Of a stretch of 64,000 nt of DNA, positions 56,133-64,000 are shown piece by piece. Location: NCBI GenBank assembly GCA_016872775.1, contig VGZA01000027.1, forward strand, positions 1-64,000. The letters are read 5' to 3'. Made by a program: the position numbers and the translations under genes. The notes under the pieces were generated by a model, which saw only the letters and a list, made by a program, of their open reading frames with translations, made no database searches and was not told where the DNA came from. The DNA comes from Planctomycetota bacterium. GTDB lineage: Bacteria; Planctomycetota; Planctomycetia; Pirellulales; Pirellulaceae. Each line of letters begins with the position of its first letter. The first letter of the stretch is position 1.

Positions 56133-57293
56133 TTATCGGCTAGGGCTGGAAGCCCCAGTCACGCGCCTGCGGGAAGCCCCAGCCACGGCCCCAGGCGCGG
56201 AACCGATGACGCGCGCCGCTTGCTCGGCGGAGATCGTCTTGCCCTTCAATTGATAGACATACCGCAGGACTTCCGCCACCGCGGCATATTGTTCGCTGGG
56301 AATCGGTTGTCCGACCTCGACATGCCGGTAGAGTGCCTGGGCAAGCTCTTTGCGCTCGACGATCGGCACTCCGCTCTCCAGCGCTAAGCGGCGGATCCGT
56401 TGCGCCAGGAGGCCGGCCCCCTTCACCACGACCACCGGAGCGACCATCGTATCGATGTCGTAACGGATGGCGATGGCCAATTCGGTCGGGTTGGTGATGA
56501 CCGCTTCCGAGGTGGGAACGATCGTCTTGAGCCGCGACATAGCCAATTGCCGTTGCACCGCTTTGCGCTGGCGGATGATTTCGGGGTCGCCCTGCAGTTC
56601 GCGAAATTCGTCGCGCAATTCCTGCTGGGACATGCGCAGTTCCTGTTCGAATTTCCAGCGTTGGTAAAAGTAGTCTCCCAGCGCCAGGACCAGCAGTGCC
56701 GCGGCCAGCCTGGTGGCGGTGTCGAGTGCGGAACTGGCCAGGAATTCCGTGAACTGGGGGACTTCCATGGCCGAGGTCGCGAGCAGTGCCGGAACGAGCG
56801 ACGAGAACAATCCCACCGCCACCGCGGCGACAACAGTCACTTTGCCGAGGGAGAATCCAAGTCGCACCAGGTTGTGCAGGGAGAAGATGCGCTGGAATCC
56901 GCCGATGGGATCGATCCGCTCCAGATCCGGCGCCAGTTTCTCCGGCAGCCAGAGCAGACCAAATTGTCCCCAATGGCTGGCCAGCGCAAGTACCAGGAAG
57001 GTGGCCAGAATCGGCAACAGGTGCACGGCCAACCCCCAGCTCAATTCGATCCAGGTCGCCGTGGCGGTGCCGACGTCGATCACGGCTGGGGTGGCCTCGC
57101 CCCAGTACCGCTGCATCAGCGCCAACAGGAAATTCACCGCGTCGGGACCGAAGTAGCGCAACACCAACAGGCTGCCAAGCAACAGCGCGGAGGACGAAAG
57201 GTCCTGGCTGCGCGCGACCTGGCCCTGTTCGCGCGCTTTCTGGCGCCGATGGGGTGTAGCTTCAAACTGCTTGTCGTTCAGCGTTTCCGCCAT
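56133..57293 (-). CDS. flhB: flagellar export switch protein FlhB, NPTE variant
   Basis: 386 aa. Four membrane helices (residues about 30-215) and the cytoplasmic FlhB_C domain. FlhB cleaves itself between Asn and Pro of NPTH and then lets the export gate change substrate from hook to filament. Here the site reads TNPTELAIAIRYD (Asn268-Pro269): the cleavage pair is kept but His is Glu. The rest, VVKGAGLLAQRIRRLA and GVPIVERKELAQALYRHVEVGQPIP, is normal. The last 25 residues derive from a 24-base repeat and look added. Last gene of the export operon seen here. Confidence 0.9.
   Translation of the reverse strand: MAETLNDKQFEATPHRRQKAREQGQVARSQDLSSSALLLGSLLVLRYFGPDAVNFLLALMQRYWGEATPAVIDVGTATATWIELSWGLAVHLLPILATFLVLALASHWGQFGLLWLPEKLAPDLERIDPIGGFQRIFSLHNLVRLGFSLGKVTVVAAVAVGLFSSLVPALLATSAMEVPQFTEFLASSALDTATRLAAALLVLALGDYFYQRWKFEQELRMSQQELRDEFRELQGDPEIIRQRKAVQRQLAMSRLKTIVPTSEAVITNPTELAIAIRYDIDTMVAPVVVVKGAGLLAQRIRRLALESGVPIVERKELAQALYRHVEVGQPIPSEQYAAVAEVLRYVYQLKGKTISAEQAARVIGSAPGAVAGASRRRVTGASSPSR
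56148..56187. repeat. 16-bp direct repeat in the flhB 3' end
   Basis: GGAAGCCCCAGTCACG at 56148-56163 and a copy with one change at 56172-56187, spaced 24 bases. On the minus strand the pair encodes the last residues of FlhB. The core (GGCTGGAAGCCCCAG) is partly palindromic. Confidence 0.7.
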
Positions 57294-57335
57294 GAGATCC
57301 GGTCGATCGGCCGCGGGGCGGCAAGGCGATCAGCA

Positions 57336-58112
57336 TCAGCCGTCGCGCATGTCGGTCACCCGTGCCAGCACATTTTCCAAGGCGTCCTGGAACAGCCAGG
57401 CACCCGCGCCCATCGTGAACGCCAGTCCCGCCATCAACACGATCGTATTCAGGTTGAACCCAAGAGCCAGCACGTTCAATTGCGGTAAGGTGCGGCTGAC
57501 GATTGCGGTGACCAGGACCGCGATCAGCAGCGCCAACAGGCATGGCGCGCCGGCGCGAATTCCCGTCGCCAGGCTGATCGTCATGATCTCCGTCAGTGCC
57601 GGCACGACGCCCTCGGCAAAACTTGCCTGGCCGGGCGGCGTCCATTCGTACGTATCGAGCAACGCGCCAAGCACTTGCCGATGTCCTCCGGTCGTCACAA
57701 ACACTGACAACGTCACCATGTCCATCAGTTGTGTTGCGGAGGAGACACTCGATTCAAACGTCGGATCGAAGATGTCCGCCAGGGAAATTCCCGCGGTCTG
57801 ACTGATCAACTGTCCGGCAACCTGCACTCCGGCGAACAGAATCGACGCCGCCAGGCCGATCGACAGCCCGATCAACGCCTCCGAAGCGACCATCCCCAGC
57901 AACTGCGGAAGCGAATCGATCTCGGGCAACGCGTGCCGGGTCTGCAGGGGGGTGATCGCCAGCGCCATGCCGATTCCCAGCAGCCCGCGAATCCGCGGCG
58001 GAATCGGCCGGACACCCACCACCGGCATCAGCAATAGCACGCCGGACAATCGTGTCAGCACCAAGGTGAAGATCAGGAAGGGCTGCGAGTAAAGCTCCAG
58101 CATCGCCGCCAT
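57336..58112 (-). CDS. fliR: flagellar export gate protein FliR
   Basis: 258 aa, six or so membrane helices, standard length. FliR with FliP and FliQ makes the export gate. Typical: LTRLSGVLLLMPVVG, ALITPLQ-type second helix, ALIGLSIGLAASILFAGVQVAGQLI, DPTFESSVSSATQL, and the C-terminal LPQLNVLALGFNLNTIVLMAG. Placed between fliQ and flhB, with a 63-base gap from fliQ. Confidence 0.93.
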   Translation of the reverse strand: MAAMLELYSQPFLIFTLVLTRLSGVLLLMPVVGVRPIPPRIRGLLGIGMALAITPLQTRHALPEIDSLPQLLGMVASEALIGLSIGLAASILFAGVQVAGQLISQTAGISLADIFDPTFESSVSSATQLMDMVTLSVFVTTGGHRQVLGALLDTYEWTPPGQASFAEGVVPALTEIMTISLATGIRAGAPCLLALLIAVLVTAIVSRTLPQLNVLALGFNLNTIVLMAGLAFTMGAGAWLFQDALENVLARVTDMRDG

Positions 58113-58175
58113 CGACCCTCTCCTTCGGTTTCTGCCGCGCCACGCATGGCGCCTCGGGAACTCCTCCGCGTCCGA

Positions 58176-58451
58176 TCAGCCGCCGCTGATCACGCGTGGG
58201 ATGTTGCTGATCAAAGTTTGGGAATATTCCAGCAACTGCTGAAGCACCCATGGCATGCAGAAGCTGAGTGCCAGAACCATCGCGACGATCTTGGGTACGA
58301 ATGCCACCGTCTGGTCTTGGACCTGGGTCAGCGCCTGCAGCAGACCGACGATCAGCCCGACACCAGCGCCGACCAGCAGGATCGGGGCGCTGATCAACAA
58401 CGCCAGCATCAGCGCTTCACGGCCGAGATCGATCGCGGTCTGCGAGTCCAT
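58176..58451 (-). CDS. fliQ: flagellar export gate protein FliQ
   Basis: 91 aa, two membrane helices. MDSQTAIDLGREALMLALL, LISAPILLVGAGVGLIVGLLQALTQVQDQT in the loop (in pieces LLQALTQVQDQT), and FVPKIVAMVLAL are hallmarks. ATG at 58451; an upstream frame of 22 codons overlaps the fliP end. 14 bases after the fliP stop. Confidence 0.95.
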   Translation of the reverse strand: MDSQTAIDLGREALMLALLISAPILLVGAGVGLIVGLLQALTQVQDQTVAFVPKIVAMVLALSFCMPWVLQQLLEYSQTLISNIPRVISGG

Positions 58452-58465
58452 GATTGGCTCCAGCG

Positions 58466-59320
58466 TTAGTAGTAGGGGGCGAAGCTGCCCAGCAACATCT
58501 CGATGACCAGTCGCCACCCGTCCAGCAACACGAACAGCAGCAGTTTGAACGGCAACGAAATCATCGCGGGAGGGAGCATCATCATGCCCATCGAGATTGT
58601 CACGCTGGCGATCACGATGTCGAGGATCAGAAATGGCAGATAGATCTGGAAACCGATCAGGAACGAAGTCTTGAGCTCGCTGAGCATGAACGCGGGGAGC
58701 AGGACCTGCAGCGGTACGTCATCGTACGTGCTCGGAACGCTGACACCCGACGGGGCCAGGTAGTCCTGGAACAGCCAGACATCCTCGCTGTTGCCCGCCA
58801 CTTCAATCTGTCGGCTCATGAACTGCCGGATGGGACGCGCACCGGCGTCCCAGGCCTGTTCCAGGCTCATCTCGGATCGGGGATCGGAGTAGGGAACGAT
58901 CGCGTCCTGGTAGACCTGTTTCCAGACGGGCGACATGATCAATACGGTTATGAACAATGCGATCGACGTGATGACCTGGCTGGGCGGAAGCTGCTGAGTG
59001 CCGAGTGCCTGCCGCAGCAGGCCCAGCACCACAATGATGCGCACGAAACAGGTGGTCATCAGCAGGACCGCCGGAGCGAGACTCAACACGGTCAACAGCA
59101 GCATGACCTGCAATGACGACGTCAACCCCTCGCGACTGGTCCACGATTTCGGACCGCCGGCGATCCAATCGCTGCCGGGAATTGCATCGGCGTCACGCGC
59201 ATCGCTTGCTCGGGGGGCGGGATCGTCCACGGCCAGAACGGCGTTCGCGCCGCACAGCGGCCCGATCAGCAGGATCGACGCGAGGAACCACGATCGCAAA
59301 CTTGTGGCGCGGTTACCCAT
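58466..59320 (-). CDS. fliP: flagellar export gate protein FliP
   Basis: 284 aa from the ATG at 59320. Signal peptide (residues 1-30, cleaved in most FliP), then [72 protein letters not shown] and [20 protein letters not shown]. Normal length after the signal. The start overlaps the fliO end by eight bases. Confidence 0.95.
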   Translation of the reverse strand: MGNRATSLRSWFLASILLIGPLCGANAVLAVDDPAPRASDARDADAIPGSDWIAGGPKSWTSREGLTSSLQVMLLLTVLSLAPAVLLMTTCFVRIIVVLGLLRQALGTQQLPPSQVITSIALFITVLIMSPVWKQVYQDAIVPYSDPRSEMSLEQAWDAGARPIRQFMSRQIEVAGNSEDVWLFQDYLAPSGVSVPSTYDDVPLQVLLPAFMLSELKTSFLIGFQIYLPFLILDIVIASVTISMGMMMLPPAMISLPFKLLLFVLLDGWRLVIEMLLGSFAPYY

Positions 59321-60131
59321 GTTCGGCTCCCGCGGCCCGGCGATTGGCCGGCCGCTGCGCGTCACGGGAGGAGGCGGGCGTGTTTTCGACGAAACCGCGT
59401 GCCGTCGATTCGTTGCTGATCTGCGCGAGAATCTGACGAAAACTGCTGGTCACGCTCGTCGGCTGAGCCTGCTGGCAGAGCCCGATCAGCCGCTCCGCTT
59501 CCGCCGGTTCGTCGACTTCTGCGAGCGATTGTATTCCGGTCGGAGAAACGGAAAGCAGCAGAATCTTGGAACCGAAACGGACGACATGCACCGACTGCCG
59601 CGGCGTAATCGACGCCCGACCGAATACCTCGACGACGTCGCGTGGCAGCATCGCGGTTGCCTTGGGATGAGTGCGCTTCACAAGCCAGACCAGGAACAGG
59701 AAGACGCCGATGACCAGTGCCAGGCTGCTGAAAATCGTGGTAATCGCCTTCGCGGAGGAGGAGCGAACCGAACGCTGCGGACCGGCGCCGCCGCTTGCCG
59801 CCGCGTCGGTCCCTTCGCCACCCGCGTACCGTTTCGTGCCACCGCTGCTCGATCGGCGCGGTGGAAGCGGAATGCCGTCGTCCAGGGGTTGCTCCGCACT
59901 GACCTGACGTACGGAGCGATCGGGCGAACCGTGGGATTGCGCGGCCGCGCTTCCGCGGAATTTCAACGGAAGCCGTTCGAGCGAATCCGCCTCGCGCGAA
60001 ACACGCGAGCCTCCCCTGCCCTCGCGATCGGCGGCAATCGCCTGACGCGCCGAGAGCAACAACGCCAACAAGCCGGCGCATCCTGCGAGCGTTGCGATCC
60101 ATTGCTGCCTCGCGCGATCCGACTTCTCCAT
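59313..60131 (-). CDS. fliO: flagellar export protein FliO
   Basis: 272 aa. Signal-like helix at the N-terminus (residues 10-32), a long Ser/Gly/Arg-rich spacer, a second helix (about 130-153, [20 protein letters not shown]), then the FliO core: [30 protein letters not shown]. FliO helps assemble the FliP ring. The core is conserved; the spacer is unusually long. One-base overlap with the fliN stop (TGATG). Confidence 0.88.
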   Translation of the reverse strand: MEKSDRARQQWIATLAGCAGLLALLLSARQAIAADREGRGGSRVSREADSLERLPLKFRGSAAAQSHGSPDRSVRQVSAEQPLDDGIPLPPRRSSSGGTKRYAGGEGTDAAASGGAGPQRSVRSSSAKAITTIFSSLALVIGVFLFLVWLVKRTHPKATAMLPRDVVEVFGRASITPRQSVHVVRFGSKILLLSVSPTGIQSLAEVDEPAEAERLIGLCQQAQPTSVTSSFRQILAQISNESTARGFVENTPASSRDAQRPANRRAAGAEHG

Positions 60132-60790
60132 CAGACGTCGTCTCCCGCAACAAGTTCCGCCACGCGAACGCAGAAATTGTCGTTCAATACCAGAATCTCG
60201 CCGCGAGCAATCAAGCGTCCGTTGACATAGATGTCGACCGGATCTCCGGCCAGTTTGTCCAGAGCAACCACCGAACCACGTCGAAGTTTCAGCACATCCT
60301 CCAGGAACATCTGCGTGCGACCAAGTTCGATCTTGAGATTCAACTCGACGTCGCGCAGCAAATCGAGAGTGGCTCGCTCCGAGGAAGGAGATGCACCGGA
60401 AAACTCGCGCAACTGGAACGGCGCAACGCCCGAGCGATGGGATTCGTTCGGTTGATCAATCGAGCGTAACGCTTGATCGGCCTGCGCGAGCAGCAACTGC
60501 ACGTCATCAATGGCCGATTGGGCAGCCGCGCTGGCCGAGCGAACTGGACTGCCGTGCCCCGGACTATCGGTTGACCGGCCATCAGCAGCAACCTGAGTCG
60601 GCCCGGCTACCATCGCCGCCGTCGCTGTCGACGGACCCGCCACGGCACTCGGATTCGTTGCCACCGCGGCAGCCGTGCCCGCGCCGTCCGACTCCTTAGG
60701 CCGCACGCCTTCGGGCCGGGCCGCCGCCTGTGCCTGGCGCAGCAAGTCCTCGATCTCGGTTTGACCGACAGTTTCGGGTTCTTGCGCCAT
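60131..60790 (-). CDS. fliN: flagellar motor switch protein FliN
   Basis: 219 aa. An N-terminal stretch ([14 protein letters not shown]) and an Ala/Ser-rich linker (20-135) precede the SpoA/FliN domain (143-215): [56 protein letters not shown] and FCVRVAEL. FliN forms the bottom of the C ring with FliM and FliG. No fliM gene is found upstream, where it would be expected. GAGGAA eight to nine bases before the ATG. Confidence 0.92.
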   Translation of the reverse strand: MAQEPETVGQTEIEDLLRQAQAAARPEGVRPKESDGAGTAAAVATNPSAVAGPSTATAAMVAGPTQVAADGRSTDSPGHGSPVRSASAAAQSAIDDVQLLLAQADQALRSIDQPNESHRSGVAPFQLREFSGASPSSERATLDLLRDVELNLKIELGRTQMFLEDVLKLRRGSVVALDKLAGDPVDIYVNGRLIARGEILVLNDNFCVRVAELVAGDDV

Positions 60791-60872
60791 CGGAATCCAT
60801 TCCTCGTAACGAGTTCCCCGACCCGTTGCCGCTCGCCGCTCGCCATCCTGGCGATTGTTTTTGTCGGGCCGA

Positions 60873-60971
60873 CTACTGTTCGACGAAGGCGAAATTGCCG
60901 AATACGATCGATTTCAGAATCGACTTCCCGAACAGGTGGTTACTTTTCTCTAAAATCCGTCTTTTAATCAA
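60873..60971 (-). pseudogene. FliL C-terminal remnant
   Basis: A 32-codon frame ends [18 protein letters not shown] followed by TAG, the typical end of FliL (usual form LGxPLLxxVLxxDFxFVEQ). Only the last part of FliL is left; the membrane helix and periplasmic domain are missing. It lies 82 bases before fliN. Confidence 0.55.
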
Positions 60972-61425
60972 GCCCAACCCGGGATCGGTCCGTTCGGCAA
61001 CGTCCGCCGGTTCCGGACCGTGACCGGCACCCGGCTCACTGACCAGAGTACACCGACGCGATCGTTGTCGATGCTCAATTCCCGCACCAGAAACTGCCGT
61101 ACCAGCATCATATTGCGAAAAGCCAGCCCCGAGTTTTCCAAATTTCCCGCATCTTCGCTATCTTCCGTATTTTGTGTATCGTCCGCCCCGGCAAGATATC
61201 CCCGGACATCGATCGTTGCCCGGTTGACGATGCCTTCCACATTGCGTCCCTCGTTCGACAGCGCCGTGACGCGTTTGCCGATCATGGAACTGGCGGTGGT
61301 TAGATTCTGGCCGATGAACATCGCATCGAGCGCATCGGTCAGCTGGTTCGTCGCGCCGATCTCTGCGGGGGTCGTTACCGTTCGCAGTGTCGAACGCCCT
61401 GCATCCGTCGTTACCCCGCTGATCC
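60968..61425 (-). pseudogene. FlgD (hook-cap) remnant with unrelated tail
   Basis: IGATNQLTDALDAM, FIGQNLTTASSMIGKRV and ALSNEGRNVEGIVNRATID match the middle of FlgD, the hook-cap scaffold. The conserved N-terminal part (LTxQLxNQDPxxPM) is absent; before the fragment there is only VTTDAGRSTLRTVTTPAE. After ATID the frame continues into about 75 residues (GLAFRNMMLVRQFLVREL) that I do not recognise, then TGA at 60968. A hook-cap protein of this kind would not work. Confidence 0.6.
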
Positions 61426-61657
61426 ATCAGGTCAACTTCAAAGCGCTGGACCTGAATCCCCTGCTCGGCGAGCCTGTCGCGCAGCAGCGGCAGATTTTCG
61501 ATCAGCAGGTCGCGTGTCGCGGCCGATTCGGCCTCCATGCGAGCGGCCAGCTGGCCGCCCTTCGACCAGAAGACATATCCGCCGATCGCCAGGGAGACGA
61601 CGGTGGCCACGCAGAAGTAGATGAAAGCACCGTAAGCAGTCGGATCAGTTTCTTCAT
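61425..61657 (-). pseudogene. MotE-like membrane protein N-terminus fused to FliK C-terminus
   Basis: The fliJ stop overlaps an ATG (ATGA) that starts MKKLIR, as for the planctomycete gene after fliJ; within a few codons the frame shifts by one base, and the expected AYGAFIYFCVATVVSLAIGG membrane helix follows in the next frame. After FWSKGGQL the frame becomes EAESAATRDLLIENLPLLRD and RLAEQGIQVQRFEVDL, the C-terminal core of the hook-length protein FliK. So two genes are joined with everything between them lost. Confidence 0.6.
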
Positions 61658-62100
61658 GATCGGGCCTGCTGCCGATGGCGGCCGAGCTCATCCATCGCTT
61701 TCTGTTCGAGGTTTCGTTCCTGCGTCTTGAATTCCTCGCGTCTTCGCTGGCGAAGTTTTTCCAGGATCTTCACTTCCCGGTCGGCTTCGACCAGTGCGTC
61801 GCGGCGAAGTTCAATTTGCTCGCGCAATTGTTCATCCCGCTTTGTCAGATGGTCGATCTGGGCTTCCAGCAGCAGCTCGTAGCGACTGACCCGCAGGACG
61901 CGATCGATATCGAGTTGCCCCGGTTCGATGGCGGCCCGCGACTCGCGCGAGATCTCCCCTTTTTCCCGCCGCAGTTCCTCGATCCGTTCGTGCAGAATCC
62001 GCTGCGCCTCGAGCGCCTCGGCAAGCCGGAGGCGCCGCTCGTCGCGATCGGATTCCCGAATCTTCAGCAGCGTTGCGAGGCGGAATTGAAAGCGGGACAT
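61654..62100 (-). CDS. fliJ: flagellar export chaperone FliJ
   Basis: 148 aa, a two-helix coiled coil. FQFRLATLLKIRESDRDERR at the start and the RRDALVEADREVKILEKLRQ to RRREEFKTQERNLEQKAMDE second helix match FliJ, which links the FliI hexamer to the FlhA gate. 18 bases downstream of fliI. Its TGA overlaps the ATG of the broken gene that follows. Confidence 0.85.
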   Translation of the reverse strand: MSRFQFRLATLLKIRESDRDERRLRLAEALEAQRILHERIEELRREKGEISRESRAAIEPGQLDIDRVLRVSRYELLLEAQIDHLTKRDEQLREQIELRRDALVEADREVKILEKLRQRRREEFKTQERNLEQKAMDELGRHRQQARS

Positions 62101-62118
62101 CGGTTACTCGATTCAGTT

Positions 62119-63486
62119 TCAACGGATGTTTTTCGATGCGGTATTCGCGGTGGCCGGCGCGGCGCGCAGGTTTGCGGCCCGCTGCGCCAGTTGCAGCAGC
62201 TCGCCGCGCGCCACTTCGACCGACGATACCTGTTCGACCTCCTGCTTGAGGAATCGCTGAAGGTCAGGCAGCATGCCGATGGCCGTATCCACCATCGGGT
62301 TCGCTCCCGCCCGGTAGGCGCCGATCGAGATCAGATCCTCGTGGTCGCGGTAGGCGCCCATGAGTTCGCGGATCGTCTGGATCGCCTGGCGATGTTCCTT
62401 GCTGGTGATATCCGGCATCACGCGACTGATGCTTTCCAGGATATCGATCGCCGGATAGTGTGCCTTGGACGCGAGCTTGCGGCTGAGTATCAAGTGGCCG
62501 TCGAGCAGCCCGCGCATGGTGTCGCTCACCGGCTCGTTGGTGTCATCACCCTCCACAAGCACCGTATAGAATCCGGTAATGCTTCCGGTCGGTGTACGCC
62601 CCGAACGCTCGACCAGTCGCGGCAACAGCGAGTACATCGATGGGGGATAACCTTTGGTGGTCGGCGGTTCTCCGGCGGCGAGTCCAATCTCCCTTTGCGC
62701 CATGGCGAAACGCGTTACGGAGTCCATCATCAGCAGCACGTTCGAGCCCCGATCCCGGAAGTATTCCGCGATTGACGTGGCGACAAACGAGGCCCGCACG
62801 CGGACAATCGCCGGCTGATCACTGGTGGCGACCACCACCACACTGCGAGCCCGGCCGGCGGCGCCCAGATCCCGTTCCAGAAAATCGTTGACTTCCCGGC
62901 CGCGCTCGCCGATCAACGCAATCACGTTGACGTCGGCCGATGTGTAACGCGCCATCATTCCCAGCGTGACCGACTTCCCGACGCCCGCCCCCGAGAAAAT
63001 GCCGATCCGTTGGCCTCGACCACAGGTCAGCAGTCCGTCGATCGCGCGAATCCCCGTGGAGAGCGGTTGATCGATCCGGGGGCGGGAAGTGGCCTTCGGC
63101 GGAGAGCGATGCACCGGGACGCGATGCGTGACGAACGGCGGAGCCTGTCCATCGAGAGGCTTTCCGAAGGCGTCGAGCACGCGTCCGAGCAGGGATGGGC
63201 CGACGCGAACCGTCGACGTGGTGCGCGCAAGTCGCACGCGGTTCCCGAAGCGGACACCCGAGGTCGGCCCCGACGGGAAAACCAGGGTGTGGTGGTCACG
63301 AAAGGCGATCACTTCCCCCGCCAGTTCCGGCGCGCCCGCCCTTTCGATCGTAACCTGGGCACCGATCGGAGCGGGAAAATCGGCGACCGCAACCATCAAG
63401 CCCTCCATACGTACCACCGTACCTGTGAGCGCGGCGGGTATCACCGTGGCGAGAGGTTCCAGGAGTTGTTCCAGCGGCGCGATCAT
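62119..63486 (-). CDS. fliI: flagellum-specific ATPase FliI
   Basis: 455 aa, normal length. F1-beta-like hexameric ATPase of the flagellar export apparatus. GIFSGAGVGKSVTLG (Walker A), LIGERGREVNDFLERDLG, LLMMDSVTRFAMAQREIGLA (Walker B region), GEPPTTKGYPPSMYSLLPRLVERSGR and the VLVEGDDTNEPVSDTMRGLLDG segment, all typical. The ATG overlaps the fliH stop by four bases. Confidence 0.97.
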   Translation of the reverse strand: MIAPLEQLLEPLATVIPAALTGTVVRMEGLMVAVADFPAPIGAQVTIERAGAPELAGEVIAFRDHHTLVFPSGPTSGVRFGNRVRLARTTSTVRVGPSLLGRVLDAFGKPLDGQAPPFVTHRVPVHRSPPKATSRPRIDQPLSTGIRAIDGLLTCGRGQRIGIFSGAGVGKSVTLGMMARYTSADVNVIALIGERGREVNDFLERDLGAAGRARSVVVVATSDQPAIVRVRASFVATSIAEYFRDRGSNVLLMMDSVTRFAMAQREIGLAAGEPPTTKGYPPSMYSLLPRLVERSGRTPTGSITGFYTVLVEGDDTNEPVSDTMRGLLDGHLILSRKLASKAHYPAIDILESISRVMPDITSKEHRQAIQTIRELMGAYRDHEDLISIGAYRAGANPMVDTAIGMLPDLQRFLKQEVEQVSSVEVARGELLQLAQRAANLRAAPATANTASKNIR

Positions 63487-64000
63487 TGCAGTTCCTCCGC
63501 CAGCCGCGCGAGCTGCGACTCGAGTTGCAGATCGACTTCGCCAAATTCGGTCTCCACTTTGCAGCCACCGGTCGAAATCGATTCGTCCGCCACGACCTCG
63601 GTTGCCGCTTCCCGACCGGTGCGGGCCACGAGTCGCGTCAGGTGTTCTCCCAGGAGCTGCTGGTCGCGGGGGTTGATTCGCAGTCGCAGTCGATTGCCTC
63701 GCGACGCCAGCTCCAGCGCCTCGCGCACCCAGGTCAAGGCGATTTCACGGTCGAGTTCCATTTCGCGACGGACCAGATTGCGGGCAATTCCCATCGCCAG
63801 TGCGACCAGATTGCGATCCCAGTAGACTTGCCATTCGTCGCGTGCGGCGCGAATACCGTCGACGGCCTTGTCGAGCGCGGGCACGGCCGCCGCCAACTGC
63901 TGTTCGATGCGCTGACTCAGTAGCCGCTCGGCCGATTGCATCCCCTGCTGCAATCCTTCCTGTTCCGCCCGCTTTCGAATCTCGTCGGCCTCGGCGCGGG
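63483..64000 (-). CDS. fliH: flagellar assembly protein FliH, 5' end outside the window
   Basis: At least 172 codons, open to the window edge. A helix with AEADEIRKRAEQEGLQQG leads into the FliH/V-ATPase E-type C-terminal domain: ALAMGIARNLVRREMELD, TWVREALELASRGNRLRLRI, NPRDQQLLGEHL, and VVADESISTGGCKVETEFG toward the end. FliH regulates FliI. Overlaps fliI by four bases. Confidence 0.9.
   Translation of the reverse strand, partial: RAEADEIRKRAEQEGLQQGMQSAERLLSQRIEQQLAAAVPALDKAVDGIRAARDEWQVYWDRNLVALAMGIARNLVRREMELDREIALTWVREALELASRGNRLRLRINPRDQQLLGEHLTRLVARTGREAATEVVADESISTGGCKVETEFGEVDLQLESQLARLAEELQ

Overview
The window comes from a planctomycete chromosome of Pirellula/Rhodopirellula type. 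The reasons are two DUF1501 proteins, a PSD1-type cytochrome relic, an octahaem cytochrome c, a fused ResB-CcsA haem-export protein, a PqaA-like secreted protein, flagellar genes in the planctomycete order, a futalosine-type menaquinone operon, and many lineage-restricted coiled-coil or membrane proteins. DNA is GC-rich; GTG and TTG starts are common. I saw no rRNA, tRNA or CRISPR array.

Layout. 1-2000: relics (PhyH-like dioxygenase, glyoxalase-like protein, a frameshifted small gene) around one intact SGNH hydrolase. 2000-5100: small membrane proteins, D-aminoacyl-tRNA deacylase, a CvpA-like protein. 5200-15000, all on minus: ubiE, ubiX, a UbiA-type prenyltransferase and mqnE in one translationally coupled operon, then a secreted TIM-barrel protein, asd, truA, a GT4 glycosyltransferase, an atypical Ser/Thr kinase and accA. 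15160-23750: an MFS transporter, then minus-strand polA, coaE, rho, ribH, nusB, ftsY. 23990-31000: a coiled-coil membrane protein, a HEAT-repeat gene followed by a gene split by an in-frame TAG, an EboB/TatD-type hydrolase with a small partner, a PqaA-like protein, yjbQ, and decayed AlkD and kinase genes. 31000-39700: ResB-CcsA, two lipoproteins, an HTH-plus-membrane protein, queC-queD. 39945-44173: a three-gene operon of a TolQ/ExbB/MotA-like channel protein and two single-pass partners. 44240-55860: HTH protein, DUF1501, a deleted DUF4838 gene, transposase relics, multihaem cytochrome, adk-nagA, DUF1501 with a PSD1 relic, DapA-like and D-2-hydroxyacid dehydrogenase genes. 56130-64000: flagellar export operon fliH-I-J-[collapsed segment]-fliN-O-P-Q-R-flhB.

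Two things stand out. First, in the TolQ-like operon one single-pass partner keeps the membrane aspartate expected of ExbD/TolR, while the other has alanine in the matching place. Second, remnants of at least four flagellar genes (MotE-like membrane protein, fliK, flgD, fliL) are squeezed into about 0.9 kb between fliJ and fliN, where longer genes are expected, and FlhB carries NPTE instead of NPTH at its autocleavage site. With the many other relics, this suggests a genome that is losing genes by small deletions, or an assembly with collapsed segments. Gene calls rest on motif recognition by eye; no database search was run.
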